Counted from the first letter of the stretch, positions 15,486-23,652 are shown. The stretch: DNA of 39,371 nucleotides from CAYFUR01 sp964346275 (GCA_964346275.1 CAYFUR010000024.1:1-39371), one strand, 5' to 3'. The notes: generated by a model from the letters alone, not told the origin. Numbers and translations: made by a program.

Positions 15486-17432
15486 CTAGCCACGAATCTC
15501 GCGGATCCACTGGCGAACTTCCGGAGCGTTGGCTCCTCCCAGATTGATGTATCGCTCATAGAAATTCGCCGCATTTTCCAGATACTCGTCTTCGTTCTCC
15601 GTGTCGACCTGGGCCAGCTCCTGCTGATAGAGAATGCCAAGTTCCAGGGCAAATTGGGCGTTCTGCGGTTCGAGTTCAATGGCTTTCAGAAGGTTTTCTT
15701 CCGCCGTCTTCAAATCTTCCTGGTTCTTCGAGGCCTGGAATTTCTTTCGATACGCGCGGCCGATGGCATAGTAAGCCTGGCCATAATTCGGCTTGGCTTC
15801 CAACGCAGCCAGGAAATCCTTGTTCGCCGTTCCCGGGCCAGCCGTTAGCAGCTTGATTTCCCCGCGAGCAATGAGCGCGTCTGCCTTGAGTTCCGTAAGC
15901 TCATCCTGCTCTTCCGGATCCGCTTCTTCAATCAACTCCAGCACCGTGGTGAAGTATTCCGATGCCTCTTCGTAATCTTCTTCGTCGCGGAGAATCCGCC
16001 CTTTTTCCAGGTTGGCTTCCCGGTCCTTGGGCAGGCGGGCGAGAACCTCGTCCACATAGCCCCGTGCCCGCTCCAACGCTTCCATCTTGCGGGCTTCCTC
16101 TTCGAACTGGCGTGCCCGATGGCGATAAGCCTTTGCGAGGCCAAGGAAAGCCTTTGGCCTGTCCACGTCGATTTCCCGCGCCTCGTGATAATACTCCTGG
16201 GCCGAGGAATAATCATCGCGCTGGAGAGCATACTCGCCAAGCAGGCAGAGAGCATCATAGTTGCGAGGGTTGACGGAGACCTCCTTTTTCAGCAATTCCC
16301 GGCCGGCAAGAATTTCGCCTTGGGCAAAGTGATTCAATGCCATCTGGTAGTAAATGCGGCGCGGGCGCTCGACCATCTCGAGCAGCTCGCGGAAGGCTTG
16401 GTTGGAATCTTCATAGCGCTCCATATCACGCAGGATCTCGCCCTTCATTTCCATCAGATCCTCGTCCTTGCGGACCTTTAACCCCTCCTCGGCCACCTGG
16501 AGAGCTGCCTTTGGCTTCGATTCCCGGATATCTTTCGCATATTCACTGCAGGCCTGAATCAAGCGCTCTTCCACGCGCAAATTGACCTCGGGATCGATCT
16601 GGTAGGCCCTGCGATAATGGATCGCCGCATTGCGCCAATCGCTGCTCTGGCGATGAATTTCACCCAGTTGCCAGTGAATCCGAGCCTGCTCTGGCGCCGA
16701 AAGATCCTCCTCCGCCAACTCCAGCGCCTTCTGGTAATTCCGAATCGCCAGGGGCCAGGCGCCGCTGGACATCGCATAGATGTCCCCCAAGTCCACATAG
16801 GCTTCCGCCCGGCCCGGCTCCAGTTCAATCACCTTGTTCAATTCCTCGACGGCGCGCTCGTATTGCACGCGGTCGCTGAACTCCTTGGCGAATTGCACAT
16901 GGTAATCGACCATGATGCGGATGATTTCACGCCGCGCGCCTTGCTCGTCGTTTTCGCTGACTTCGCGGAGAAGGCTCTCAAGAATGGCGAGCGCCTCTTC
17001 TTCGTTCCCAGCTTTGAAAACTTCCCGCGCCTCGTCCAAAGTTTCCTGATAACGGGCAAGCTGCCGCTCGGCCTCCTGGGCTCTCACCTTCTCGAGGATC
17101 TGGTCCACGGTTTCCTCGGGAGCCCCCTTGGATCGCGCTTCCGCGCAAAGCCTCTTTGCCGCCTGGAGATCGCCGCGTCGAAGCGCCTGCTCCGCCTGGT
17201 AGACCTGGACGCTCCACGGCTCGCCTTCGATAATCCCGGAAATACGCGAGCGGGGAATCGTCAGCGTATGCTGCAACGTCTGGATAGTGACCCTATTGTC
17301 AGATTGAGAAATGATTTGCCCTTCGAGCGTTTCGCCATTTTTCAGCGTAACGCGGGCACCAAAAACCGGGAGGGACACCACGGCCAGAGCGGCCGCCAGC
17401 CCCAAGCTTAACAAGTTTCGTTTTTTCCACAT
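15486..17432 (-). CDS. Secreted tetratricopeptide-repeat protein with N-terminal small beta domain
   Basis: A 648-residue protein. Start at ATG 17432 gives a signal peptide (KKRNLLSLGLAAALAVVSLPVFGA). Residues about 26-70 form a short beta-rich domain, VTLKNGETLEGQIISQSDN, like those placed at the head of secreted TPR proteins in Planctomycetes and related groups. The rest is a long TPR array, for example AEAYVDLGDIYAMSSGAWPL, KAFLGLAKAYRHRA and PNYGQAYYAIGRAYRK. It most likely mediates protein-protein contacts in the periplasm. It is the first gene of a probable operon with the lipoprotein gene and tyrA, and has a candidate promoter and leader hairpin upstream. The TAG stop at 15488-15486 abuts the next gene's TTG start. 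Confidence 0.85.
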   Translation of the reverse strand: MWKKRNLLSLGLAAALAVVSLPVFGARVTLKNGETLEGQIISQSDNRVTIQTLQHTLTIPRSRISGIIEGEPWSVQVYQAEQALRRGDLQAAKRLCAEARSKGAPEETVDQILEKVRAQEAERQLARYQETLDEAREVFKAGNEEEALAILESLLREVSENDEQGARREIIRIMVDYHVQFAKEFSDRVQYERAVEELNKVIELEPGRAEAYVDLGDIYAMSSGAWPLAIRNYQKALELAEEDLSAPEQARIHWQLGEIHRQSSDWRNAAIHYRRAYQIDPEVNLRVEERLIQACSEYAKDIRESKPKAALQVAEEGLKVRKDEDLMEMKGEILRDMERYEDSNQAFRELLEMVERPRRIYYQMALNHFAQGEILAGRELLKKEVSVNPRNYDALCLLGEYALQRDDYSSAQEYYHEAREIDVDRPKAFLGLAKAYRHRARQFEEEARKMEALERARGYVDEVLARLPKDREANLEKGRILRDEEDYEEASEYFTTVLELIEEADPEEQDELTELKADALIARGEIKLLTAGPGTANKDFLAALEAKPNYGQAYYAIGRAYRKKFQASKNQEDLKTAEENLLKAIELEPQNAQFALELGILYQQELAQVDTENEDEYLENAANFYERYINLGGANAPEVRQWIREIRG

Positions 17433-17473
17433 GACCTGCTGAAGGACCTTTCGAGGGGGGCATCGAAAGTTTT

Positions 17474-17495
17474 GGAAGCACCCCTTGGGGCTTCC
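17474..17495 (-). other. Hairpin in the leader of the TPR operon
   Basis: GGAAG…CTTCC arms enclose a CCCC/GGGG core (17474-17495). It lies just downstream of the predicted transcription start and about 40 bases before the TPR gene. No T-run follows on the minus strand, so it is not a clear terminator for argG. It could stabilise the leader or attenuate transcription. Confidence 0.4.
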
Positions 17496-17506
17496 ACTCA
17501 CAAGGA

Positions 17507-17535
17507 AATATTCGACACGCCTGGGAAACCGTCAA
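17507..17535 (-). promoter_or_regulatory. Sigma-70-like promoter for the TPR-lipoprotein-tyrA operon
   Basis: On the minus strand TTGACG (17535-17530) matches the -35 in five of six bases. A 17-base spacer and AATATT (17512-17507) as -10 (four of six) follow. It lies between argG and the TPR gene, about 75 bases before the TPR start. Confidence 0.5.
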
Positions 17536-17576
17536 CTGTGCTTTTCCGCAAATCGGCCGCATCTCGGGGTAATCAA

Positions 17577-18803
17577 CTATTCGAACGCTTTTCCCCACCC
17601 GGCCGTGCGGGATTGAACCCTGAGAGGCAGCCCCTGGATACGCAGGAAGCCCGTCGCGTCGTCCTGGTTGTAGCTGCCCCCGCCTTCCATCGTCGCGATC
17701 TCTTCGCTATAGGCGGAGAACGGCGATTTGCGCGAGAGGGGGATCATGTTCCCCTTGTAGAGGCGCAACGCCACCTCGCCGGTCACATGACGCTGGGCCT
17801 CTTTGATAAAGGCCATCAAGGCGTCCAGTTTGCGCGAATACCAGAAACCGTTATAGATCAGCTCGGAGACGTCCACGGCCAGCCGGTCCCGCAGGTGGAC
17901 CAGATCGCGGTCGACGGTGATTTGCTCGAGCTGGCGGTGCGCCTCGTAGAGCAGGGCCATGCCCGGCGCCTCGTAAACGCCGCGGCTCTTCATGCCCACG
18001 AAGCGGTTTTCCACCATGTCGAGGATGCCCACGCCGTTGCGGCCGCCAATCTCATTGGCGAGGTTCACGAGTTCGTAGGCGCTCTCGATCGTCTTACCGT
18101 TGATGCCCGTCGGGATCCCGTCCTCAAAGGCCACCGTCACCTTCTCGCTTTTGTCCGGCGCATGCTCGGGCAGCACCGCCATCTGGTATTCCGGGATGGT
18201 GACCCCCTCGATTTCCGGATCCTCCAGCACGCCGGCCTCATAGCTCACATGGAGGCAGTTCTCATCGGAAGAATAGGGCGCCGCCTTTGTCGCCTTCACC
18301 GGGATGTTGTTTTCCTCGGAATAGGCGATCATTTCCGTGCGGCCAGGAAATTTCTCGCGGAACCGCTGGATCCGCCAAGGCGCAATCACCTCGATTCCGG
18401 GCCAGAGGGAATTCGCCACCAACTCGAAGCGGCACTGATCGTTCCCCTTGCCCGTGGCGCCGTGGGCGAAAGCCGTCGCGCCGACTTTCTTGGCGACTTC
18501 CAGGCATCCCTTGGTGATCACCGGCCGGGCCACCGAAGTGCCCATCAGATAAACCGTCTCGTATTTCGTATCCCACTGAATCGAAGGGAAGGCGAAGTCG
18601 CGGCAAAGCTCTTCCTTCTTATCGACCACATGGCAATCCGCCGCCCCCGACTGGGCGGCCTTCTTCTTCACCTGCTCGATATCGTCGCAGGGCTGGCCCA
18701 CATCAATATAAACCGCGTGGACCGTGTAGCCTTCATCCACCAGCCACTTGACGATGACCGAGGTGTCCAGTCCGCCGGAATAAGCGAGAACGACGCTTGC
18801 CAT
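17577..18803 (-). CDS. argG: Argininosuccinate synthase
   Basis: A 408-residue enzyme of normal length. It joins citrulline and aspartate with ATP in arginine synthesis. The N-type ATP pyrophosphatase loop AYSGGLDTS is at 7-15. Family motifs follow in order: TSVARPVITKG, AHGATGKGNDQCRFE, then SRGVYEAPGM and YNGFWYSRKLDAL. I start at ATG 18803 (MASVVLAY): AAAAGGA lies 7-8 bases upstream. The ATG two codons earlier is too close to it. It is divergent from rplS, with its own candidate promoter. No argH or other arg gene is adjacent in this window. Confidence 0.97.
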   Translation of the reverse strand: MASVVLAYSGGLDTSVIVKWLVDEGYTVHAVYIDVGQPCDDIEQVKKKAAQSGAADCHVVDKKEELCRDFAFPSIQWDTKYETVYLMGTSVARPVITKGCLEVAKKVGATAFAHGATGKGNDQCRFELVANSLWPGIEVIAPWRIQRFREKFPGRTEMIAYSEENNIPVKATKAAPYSSDENCLHVSYEAGVLEDPEIEGVTIPEYQMAVLPEHAPDKSEKVTVAFEDGIPTGINGKTIESAYELVNLANEIGGRNGVGILDMVENRFVGMKSRGVYEAPGMALLYEAHRQLEQITVDRDLVHLRDRLAVDVSELIYNGFWYSRKLDALMAFIKEAQRHVTGEVALRLYKGNMIPLSRKSPFSAYSEEIATMEGGGSYNQDDATGFLRIQGLPLRVQSRTAGWGKAFE

Positions 18804-18870
18804 GAGCATATCCTTTTCACTGTGATGAAAGCGCGGGAGGCGCAAAGAACCCCCGCCGCGCGGGACGCGA

Positions 18871-18900
18871 AGTAGAGAAAAACCCCTTCCCCCGCGTCAA
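18871..18900 (-). promoter_or_regulatory. Sigma-70-like promoter for argG
   Basis: On the minus strand TTGACG (18900-18895, five of six) is followed by an 18-base spacer and TCTACT (18876-18871, four of six), about 67 bases before the argG start. Confidence 0.45.
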
Positions 18901-18982
18901 GCAAAGCATCCCCCCTCTGCTTTTTCATCCCCACGAAAGTGTGACCCTCGTCTTGAACCACATCTGTCACCTCTGTCCTGAT

Positions 18983-19025
18983 CCTCCAACTTCGTCCCTC
19001 GACCCTCCAACAGCCAACGTCCAAC
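18983..19025. repeat. CCAAC-rich low-complexity tract in the argG-rplS spacer
   Basis: The 385-base divergent spacer (18804-19188) contains two copies of CCTCCAAC (18983-18990, 19004-19011). Further CCAAC units follow at 19014 and 19021. Apart from the argG promoter I see no gene in the spacer; the short plus-strand frame across it is composed of this low-complexity sequence. No clear rplS promoter was found. Confidence 0.5.
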
Positions 19026-19188
19026 CCCTATTTTTCCATTGCATTCCCGCCAGCCTTCCCCTTTCGTTTGGCGGCTTTGTGCGCATGGTTCCCGGTCGAA
19101 CGGGCTCGGTGATCCCGCTGCGTCAAACTTCGGCAGCCGCCCGCCGGGCCATTCGGCGCGCCCTGCCCCGATGAGAGAGTGAACACCC

Positions 19189-19725
19189 ATGAATCAGATG
19201 ATCCAAGAAATTGAAGGCCCGTTTCTTAAAACCGATGTCCCCCACTTTCGCCCGGGCGACACCGTCCGCGTGTCCGTGCGCATTGTCGAGAGCGGCAAAG
19301 AACGCAACCAGGATTACCAAGGCGTGGTGATCGGCCGCAAAGGCTCTGGCCTGCGCGAAACATTCACCGTGCGCCGCGTGTCCTATGGCGTGGGGATGGA
19401 ACGCACCTTCCAGCTGCACAGCCCGCGCATCGATGGCATCAAAGTGATCCGCCGCGCCAAAGTGCGCCGCGCCAAGCTTTACTACTTGCGCAAATTGCGG
19501 GGCAAGAAGGCCCGCCTTACCGAACGCCGTGTCAGCCAGGAAAAGCTGGCCAACGAAGCGGCCGCCGATCAGAAGGCCCTCAAGAACCAGATCGCCGCCT
19601 TCGAGGAAGCGCAAGCCGCCCTCAAGGAACAGGAAGCGGCCGCCGCCCCCGCCGCCACCGAGGAACAGCCCTCGGCCGAGCAGGAGGCCCCGCAAGCCAC
19701 CGACGAAGAAAAGAAGGAAGAATAA
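19189..19725 (+). CDS. rplS: 50S ribosomal protein L19 with long acidic C-terminal extension
   Basis: Residues 1-115 are a full L19: FRPGDTVRVSVRIVE, YQGVVIGRKGSGL, ETFTVRRVSYGVGMERTF, and RAKLYYLRKLRGKKARL. L19 sits at the interface of the 50S and 30S subunits. Most L19 proteins end around 115-130 residues; here about 60 more follow, helical and then Ala/Glu/Pro-rich, ending DEEKKEE. The gene stands alone between argG and a terminator; in many bacteria it follows rpsP-rimM-trmD. ATG 19189 is preceded only by a weak GAGAG. High-level translation of a gene with such a weak site may rely on structure or S1. Confidence 0.96.
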   Translation: MNQMIQEIEGPFLKTDVPHFRPGDTVRVSVRIVESGKERNQDYQGVVIGRKGSGLRETFTVRRVSYGVGMERTFQLHSPRIDGIKVIRRAKVRRAKLYYLRKLRGKKARLTERRVSQEKLANEAAADQKALKNQIAAFEEAQAALKEQEAAAAPAATEEQPSAEQEAPQATDEEKKEE

Positions 19726-19771
19726 GAGCCCCGGGGCTCTGTTCCTCCCCTTCCCGATAACGCATCGATTT

Positions 19772-19800
19772 CCCCCGGCTCCACCGAGCCGGGGGTTTTC
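19772..19800 (+). terminator. Intrinsic terminator after rplS
   Basis: A 10-bp stem, CCCCCGGCTC (19772-19781) with GAGCCGGGGG (19786-19795), and a CACC loop are followed by TTTTC. A second, T-less hairpin (AGAGCC-CCGG-GGCTCT, 19725-19740) sits right at the stop codon. Confidence 0.92.
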
Positions 19801-19830
19801 CTTGCCCGCCGATATGCCCGCAACTCGGGC

Positions 19831-21315
19831 GTGACATCGCCTGGCTGGCCGTTTAGCTTCACCCCAATTGGGCCCGAGCGGTCACGATTTTTCGCGGAGA
19901 TTCCACCGATCCAAGACGCGTCCTCCAACACTCCTGCCGCCCCGCGCGCGCCCCGCCCCAAGAAGGGCCAGGTGCTCGAAGTCGAGTTTGAAAACCTCTC
20001 CTACGGCGGCCAGGCCATCGCCCGCCCCGGCGGATACGTCCTTTTTACCAAGTATGCCGCCCCCGGCGACCGCGCCAAGGTGCGCGTGACCCGCGCCAAG
20101 AAGAACCACGGCGAGGCGAAGCTGCTGGAAATCACGCGCCCGGCGCCCGAGCGCGTCGAACCCGTCTGCCCGATTTTTGGCGTGTGCGGCGGCTGTTCCT
20201 GGCAGCACCTTCCCATCGAGGAGCAGCGCCACTGGAAAGAGCGCATTATCCGCGACGCCCTCCGCCCCCTGCCCAACGCCGCCGAAATCCCCGTGCGCCC
20301 GGCGGTCAGCAGCCCCGACACCTGGCGCTATCGCAACAAGATGGAATTCACCTTTGGCGAGCGCGACGGCGAACTCGTCGGCGGGTTCCACAAGCCGGCC
20401 AACTGGCGGGAAATCCTCGACGTGGAGAAATGCTGGCTCGCGCCGGAAAGCATGGAGCGCGTTCTGCGCGCCGCCGTCGCTGAAGGCAAGCGCCAGGGCC
20501 TCTCGGCCTGGGACCCCACGCGCCACCACGGCACCCTGCGCCACCTCGTCGTGCGCCACAGCGTGGAGGAAGACGCGCTGCTGGTGATGCTGCTCACGGG
20601 AGACAGGAAGATCGATTTCGATGCCATGGCCAAGGCGCTCTTCCGGGCCGAGCCGACGCTCAAGGGCCTCGCCTGGGGGCTCAACGACGGCAAAAGCGAT
20701 GTGGCCCGCCCCCGCGTGGTGCTGGAAACGCGCGGCGAAGAGAGCTTTGACGAGAGCCTGGGCGGCTATCACTTCGGCATTTCCATGGCCTCGTTTTTCC
20801 AGACCAACACGCGCGGCGCGGAAAAGCTCTATCAGGTGGCCAGGGAGGCGCTCGACCTCAGCGGAGACGAGCGGCTGCTGGACGCTTACTGCGGCACGGG
20901 CACCATCGGGATTTATTGCTCCGGCGACGTGCGCGAGATTTACGGTATCGAAGTCGTCCAGGAAGCGATCTGGGACGCGCGGGCCAACGCCGCGCGCAAC
21001 GGCGTCGGCAACGCGACGTTTCTCGCCGGCGACATGCGCCAGGCGCTGCCGATTTTGCTGAACTCCATCGAGGGCTCGATCAACCGCCTCGTCGTCGATC
21101 CGCCGCGCGGCGGCATGGACAAAAAAGCGCTCAAGAAGCTTGTGGACGTGCGCGCGCCGGTTGTGGCCTACGTTTCCTGCAACCCCACCACCATGGCCCG
21201 CGACCTGGAAGAATTCCTCGCCGCCGGCTACCGGATCGAATACATCACCCCCGTCGATATGTTTCCCCAGACCTACCACGTCGAATGCGTCGCCCGGCTG
21301 CGGCTGGGGGTGTGA
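19831..21315 (+). CDS. rlmD: 23S rRNA (uracil-C5)-methyltransferase, RlmD/TrmA family
   Basis: A 494-residue protein from a GTG at 19831. A TRAM RNA-binding domain covers about 45-105 (VLEVEFENLSYGGQAIA). Cys113, Cys119, Cys122 and Cys201 match the 4Fe-4S ligands of RlmD/RumA (CPIFGVCGGC). The SAM motif DAYCGTGTIG is at 351-360, Gln324 lies in SFFQTN, VVDPPRGGMD in 421-430, and the catalytic Cys450 in SCNPTTMARDL. It methylates a uridine of 23S rRNA. The choice between RlmD, RlmCD and a tRNA enzyme is by overall resemblance. The start is uncertain: no Shine-Dalgarno is seen, and the first ~40 residues are Pro/Arg-rich and unlike the family. It lies just behind the rplS terminator. Confidence 0.9.
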   Translation: MTSPGWPFSFTPIGPERSRFFAEIPPIQDASSNTPAAPRAPRPKKGQVLEVEFENLSYGGQAIARPGGYVLFTKYAAPGDRAKVRVTRAKKNHGEAKLLEITRPAPERVEPVCPIFGVCGGCSWQHLPIEEQRHWKERIIRDALRPLPNAAEIPVRPAVSSPDTWRYRNKMEFTFGERDGELVGGFHKPANWREILDVEKCWLAPESMERVLRAAVAEGKRQGLSAWDPTRHHGTLRHLVVRHSVEEDALLVMLLTGDRKIDFDAMAKALFRAEPTLKGLAWGLNDGKSDVARPRVVLETRGEESFDESLGGYHFGISMASFFQTNTRGAEKLYQVAREALDLSGDERLLDAYCGTGTIGIYCSGDVREIYGIEVVQEAIWDARANAARNGVGNATFLAGDMRQALPILLNSIEGSINRLVVDPPRGGMDKKALKKLVDVRAPVVAYVSCNPTTMARDLEEFLAAGYRIEYITPVDMFPQTYHVECVARLRLGV

Positions 21316-21429
21316 GGGAGAGAGAGAGAGAACGCTTCCAATTGAATCGACGTCTATACACAAAACTGTTTTCTATTAAACGCCTGGAGAATTGAGATTG
21401 CCACAACGAGAAGAGGATATTCTCAGCTC

Positions 21430-22212
21430 CTAATTAAATACTTGTTCACGATGCCAAGCGAGAAATTCAGGATCCGGAGCAAACCTCCGCGGAATCGAAA
21501 AGACCTTTCCATGGAACGCCTCAAATGACTTAGCAGCATACTCGCTAGTATGATGTTCTTTCAAGCGGGCGCTAACGATCCAGTGCATTCTTTCATCCAC
21601 TGTTATAAACCCGAGATCGAACGCGCGATGATGCAGAGCACTGAGACAAAGGCCGTTTCTCGGGTTCGCACCGTTTCGTGGGCTTTCGCTCAAAGGAAGA
21701 ATATGAGCAGCCTCAATCAGGCTCGGTATTCCAAGTCCAGTCATGCAGCATCTTTGCTCGTAAGCGTTCAAAACAGCTCGTCGAAAGAAACCTTGGGCAA
21801 GCCGTCTTTTCACGGAGCGGAACTCCGCTGTGATTGTTTCAAGATTCTCTGGAGAAGAATCCAATAAAGCTTCGGGAGTTTCTGAGGCTTTTGTTTTTGC
21901 GACGCGGCTACTCCAAATCTCCTGGCTGGATGCGGCCATCTCTTCCCAATTCTCTTCAAATTCAGACCAGACCTCACGATCAAGCCTGCTAGCGGAGCGA
22001 AGCCCCGTAACTCCGCGTCTTTTCTCCTCGGCATCGAGTGAAGTCAGGTTATTTAACTTCATGGCCACGCTGGATGGAGTGCGGCCGATTGCTTCCGCAA
22101 GTTCTATCACCTCTGGTGCGCGTGAGTGTTGCCTGCCAAAAGGAATACGGCAGTAAAGATTGATCGCTAAAATGATTTCTTCACGAGTCCAGGGACGACG
22201 TTCACCAGGCAC
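21430..22212 (-). CDS. HNH endonuclease-domain protein (AT-richer, likely acquired)
   Basis: 260 residues from a GTG at 22212, preceded by AGGAGAG with 5-base spacing; I prefer this to the TTG at 22254. The N-terminal third has a helical region with GRTPSSVAMKLNNL, like a DNA-binding helix-turn-helix. The C-terminal half carries an HNH fold of the COG3440 restriction-like type: YEQRCCMTG, EAAHILPLSE, then NPRNGLCLSALHHRAFD. It probably cuts DNA. Local G+C is near 48-50% by sample count, against about 62% in its neighbours, which suggests lateral transfer. No methyltransferase lies next to it. The gene is convergent with rlmD; the spacer contains a GAGAGA run and one GTCTATAC. Confidence 0.85.
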   Translation of the reverse strand: MPGERRPWTREEIILAINLYCRIPFGRQHSRAPEVIELAEAIGRTPSSVAMKLNNLTSLDAEEKRRGVTGLRSASRLDREVWSEFEENWEEMAASSQEIWSSRVAKTKASETPEALLDSSPENLETITAEFRSVKRRLAQGFFRRAVLNAYEQRCCMTGLGIPSLIEAAHILPLSESPRNGANPRNGLCLSALHHRAFDLGFITVDERMHWIVSARLKEHHTSEYAAKSFEAFHGKVFSIPRRFAPDPEFLAWHREQVFN

Positions 22213-22412
22213 AACCTCTCTCCTGTAAGACTCAGTAAATGGTGCAAGCGGCAAACTGTCGTCGAGTGGAATCCACCCGAAAAAATGCCCCCGCCCGCAT
22301 CCCGGCTTGCGCCGTGGGTTGGGGTGGCCATGGTGGAGGGTGTCCGGTTGCGGCCGGGCGAATCCGACCCGCGCCTCCCCCTCGTTGCGGAGGCGAGAGT
22401 GCCTTCCGAGCC

Positions 22413-23255
22413 ATGTTTGCCGAGCTGCTGCGCCATCGCGAGCTGATCTATACGCTGGTCAAGCGCGACCTGAAGGTGCGCTACAAGGCCTCGGCGCTCG
22501 GCTTTCTCTGGAGCTTTGGCCGCCCGCTGTTCCTCATGCTGATCATGTGGGGCGTCTTCTCCCAGATCGTGCGCATCGAGACGGAGATCCCCTACGCCCT
22601 TCACCTGCTGACGGGGCTGCTGCCGTGGATGTTTTTCCAGACGGCGCTCATGGAGGCCCAGGGCAGCGTTCTCTCCAACTCCAACGTTGTGAAGAAGGTG
22701 GCCCTGCCGACGTCGGCCTTTCCCGCCTCGGCGGTGATCAGCAACCTGGTCCATCTGCTTCTGGCGCTGCTGATCCTTTTCGCCTTTATCCTGGGCTATA
22801 CGATTTTTTCCGATGCGGCGGTTTTCCCCGGCTGGGAGATCATTTTCCTGCCGCTGGTGATCTTGCTTCAATTCATGATTCTGCTGGGGCTGTCTCTGAT
22901 TGTCTCCTCGCTGAATGTCTTCTACCGCGATGTGGGGTCGATTACGGAGATCCTGCTGACGGCGTGGTTCTACCTGACGCCGGTGTTCTACGATGTGCAG
23001 CTCGCGCGGACGCAGCTCAAGGGCCTGGCGGATACGAACCTGCTTTACTATCTCTATCTCTGTAATCCGATGACGCCGGTGATCGTGGCTTATCGCCGGG
23101 TGCTCTATGGGCGGCGCCTGCGCTACGCGCCGGAGATTTCCGACACAACGCTTTTGATCGGACTGGGGATTTCGCTGATATTTGCCATCGCGGTGCTGTG
23201 GTTCGGCTCGGTGCTGTTCCAACGCCTGTCGAAAAAATTTGCCGACGAGTTATAA
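22413..23255 (+). CDS. ABC-2 type polysaccharide/O-antigen exporter permease (Wzm/TagG-like)
   Basis: A 280-residue inner-membrane protein. The N-terminal cytoplasmic segment, LVKRDLKVRYKASALGFLWSF, is diagnostic of Wzm/TagG/RfbA-type permeases. About six membrane segments follow, with SSLNVFYRDVGSI and TAWFYLTPVFYD, also typical. It would export a lipid-linked glycan together with an ATPase (Wzt/TagH). That ATPase is not next to it: the following gene, 4 bases downstream, is an RlpA-like lipoprotein. ATG 22413 is chosen because the conserved region starts there; the frame upstream is not protein-like. GGAGGCGAG lies 16 bases ahead. Confidence 0.92.
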   Translation: MFAELLRHRELIYTLVKRDLKVRYKASALGFLWSFGRPLFLMLIMWGVFSQIVRIETEIPYALHLLTGLLPWMFFQTALMEAQGSVLSNSNVVKKVALPTSAFPASAVISNLVHLLLALLILFAFILGYTIFSDAAVFPGWEIIFLPLVILLQFMILLGLSLIVSSLNVFYRDVGSITEILLTAWFYLTPVFYDVQLARTQLKGLADTNLLYYLYLCNPMTPVIVAYRRVLYGRRLRYAPEISDTTLLIGLGISLIFAIAVLWFGSVLFQRLSKKFADEL

Positions 23256-23259
23256 TCCC

Positions 23260-23652
23260 ATGCGCGTGCTTTCTGTTTCCTGGCTGATTCTGGCCGCCGT
23301 GGCGGCGGCGCTGGCGGGATGCGGCGCCAAGAGCTATCCCACCATCGAATCCGCCTCGGGCTATCGGGAAACGGGCGACGCGACGTTCTATGCCGACAAA
23401 TACGTGGGCCGCACCACCGCCAGCGGCGAGATTTACCGCCACGACCGCCTGACCGCCGCCCACCCGAGCCTCCCCTTTGGCCTGCGCGTGCGGGTGACCC
23501 ATCGCGAGAACGGCCGATCGGTGATTGTGCGCATCAACGACCGCTTTCCCGGCCAGAAAGGCCGCGTGGTGGATCTGAGCCGCGGCGCCTTCCAGCGCCT
23601 GGCGCCTCCCGCCCGCGGCGTCATTCCCGTGGTGGTGGAGGCAGTGGACTGA
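23260..23652 (+). CDS. rlpA: RlpA-like septal-ring lipoprotein (double-psi beta-barrel)
   Basis: A 130-residue protein with a lipoprotein signal ending ALAGC (Cys21). The rest is a DPBB domain: GDATFYADKYVGRTTASGE, then HPSLPFGLRVRVTHRENGR, and VIVRINDRFPGQKGRVVDLSRGAF. This matches RlpA, which cleaves or binds naked glycan strands at the division septum. The C-terminal SPOR domain of the E. coli protein is missing, as in many short RlpA homologues. Whether the enzyme is active cannot be said. It begins 4 bases after the exporter permease gene, so the two are probably co-transcribed. Confidence 0.88.
   Translation: MRVLSVSWLILAAVAAALAGCGAKSYPTIESASGYRETGDATFYADKYVGRTTASGEIYRHDRLTAAHPSLPFGLRVRVTHRENGRSVIVRINDRFPGQKGRVVDLSRGAFQRLAPPARGVIPVVVEAVD

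Noticed and set aside
18941..19174. A 77-codon plus-strand frame in the argG-rplS spacer
   Set aside because: It is built from the CCAAC-type low-complexity sequence and has no ribosome site or protein-like pattern.
21316..21345. GAGAGA run after rlmD as a possible attachment site or repeat for the HNH island
   Set aside because: No matching copy was found on the right side of the HNH gene, so no target duplication can be claimed.
19882..21363. A 493-residue minus-strand frame opposite rlmD
   Set aside because: Shadow frame rich in Ala, Gly, His and Val; all rRNA methyltransferase motifs are on the plus strand.
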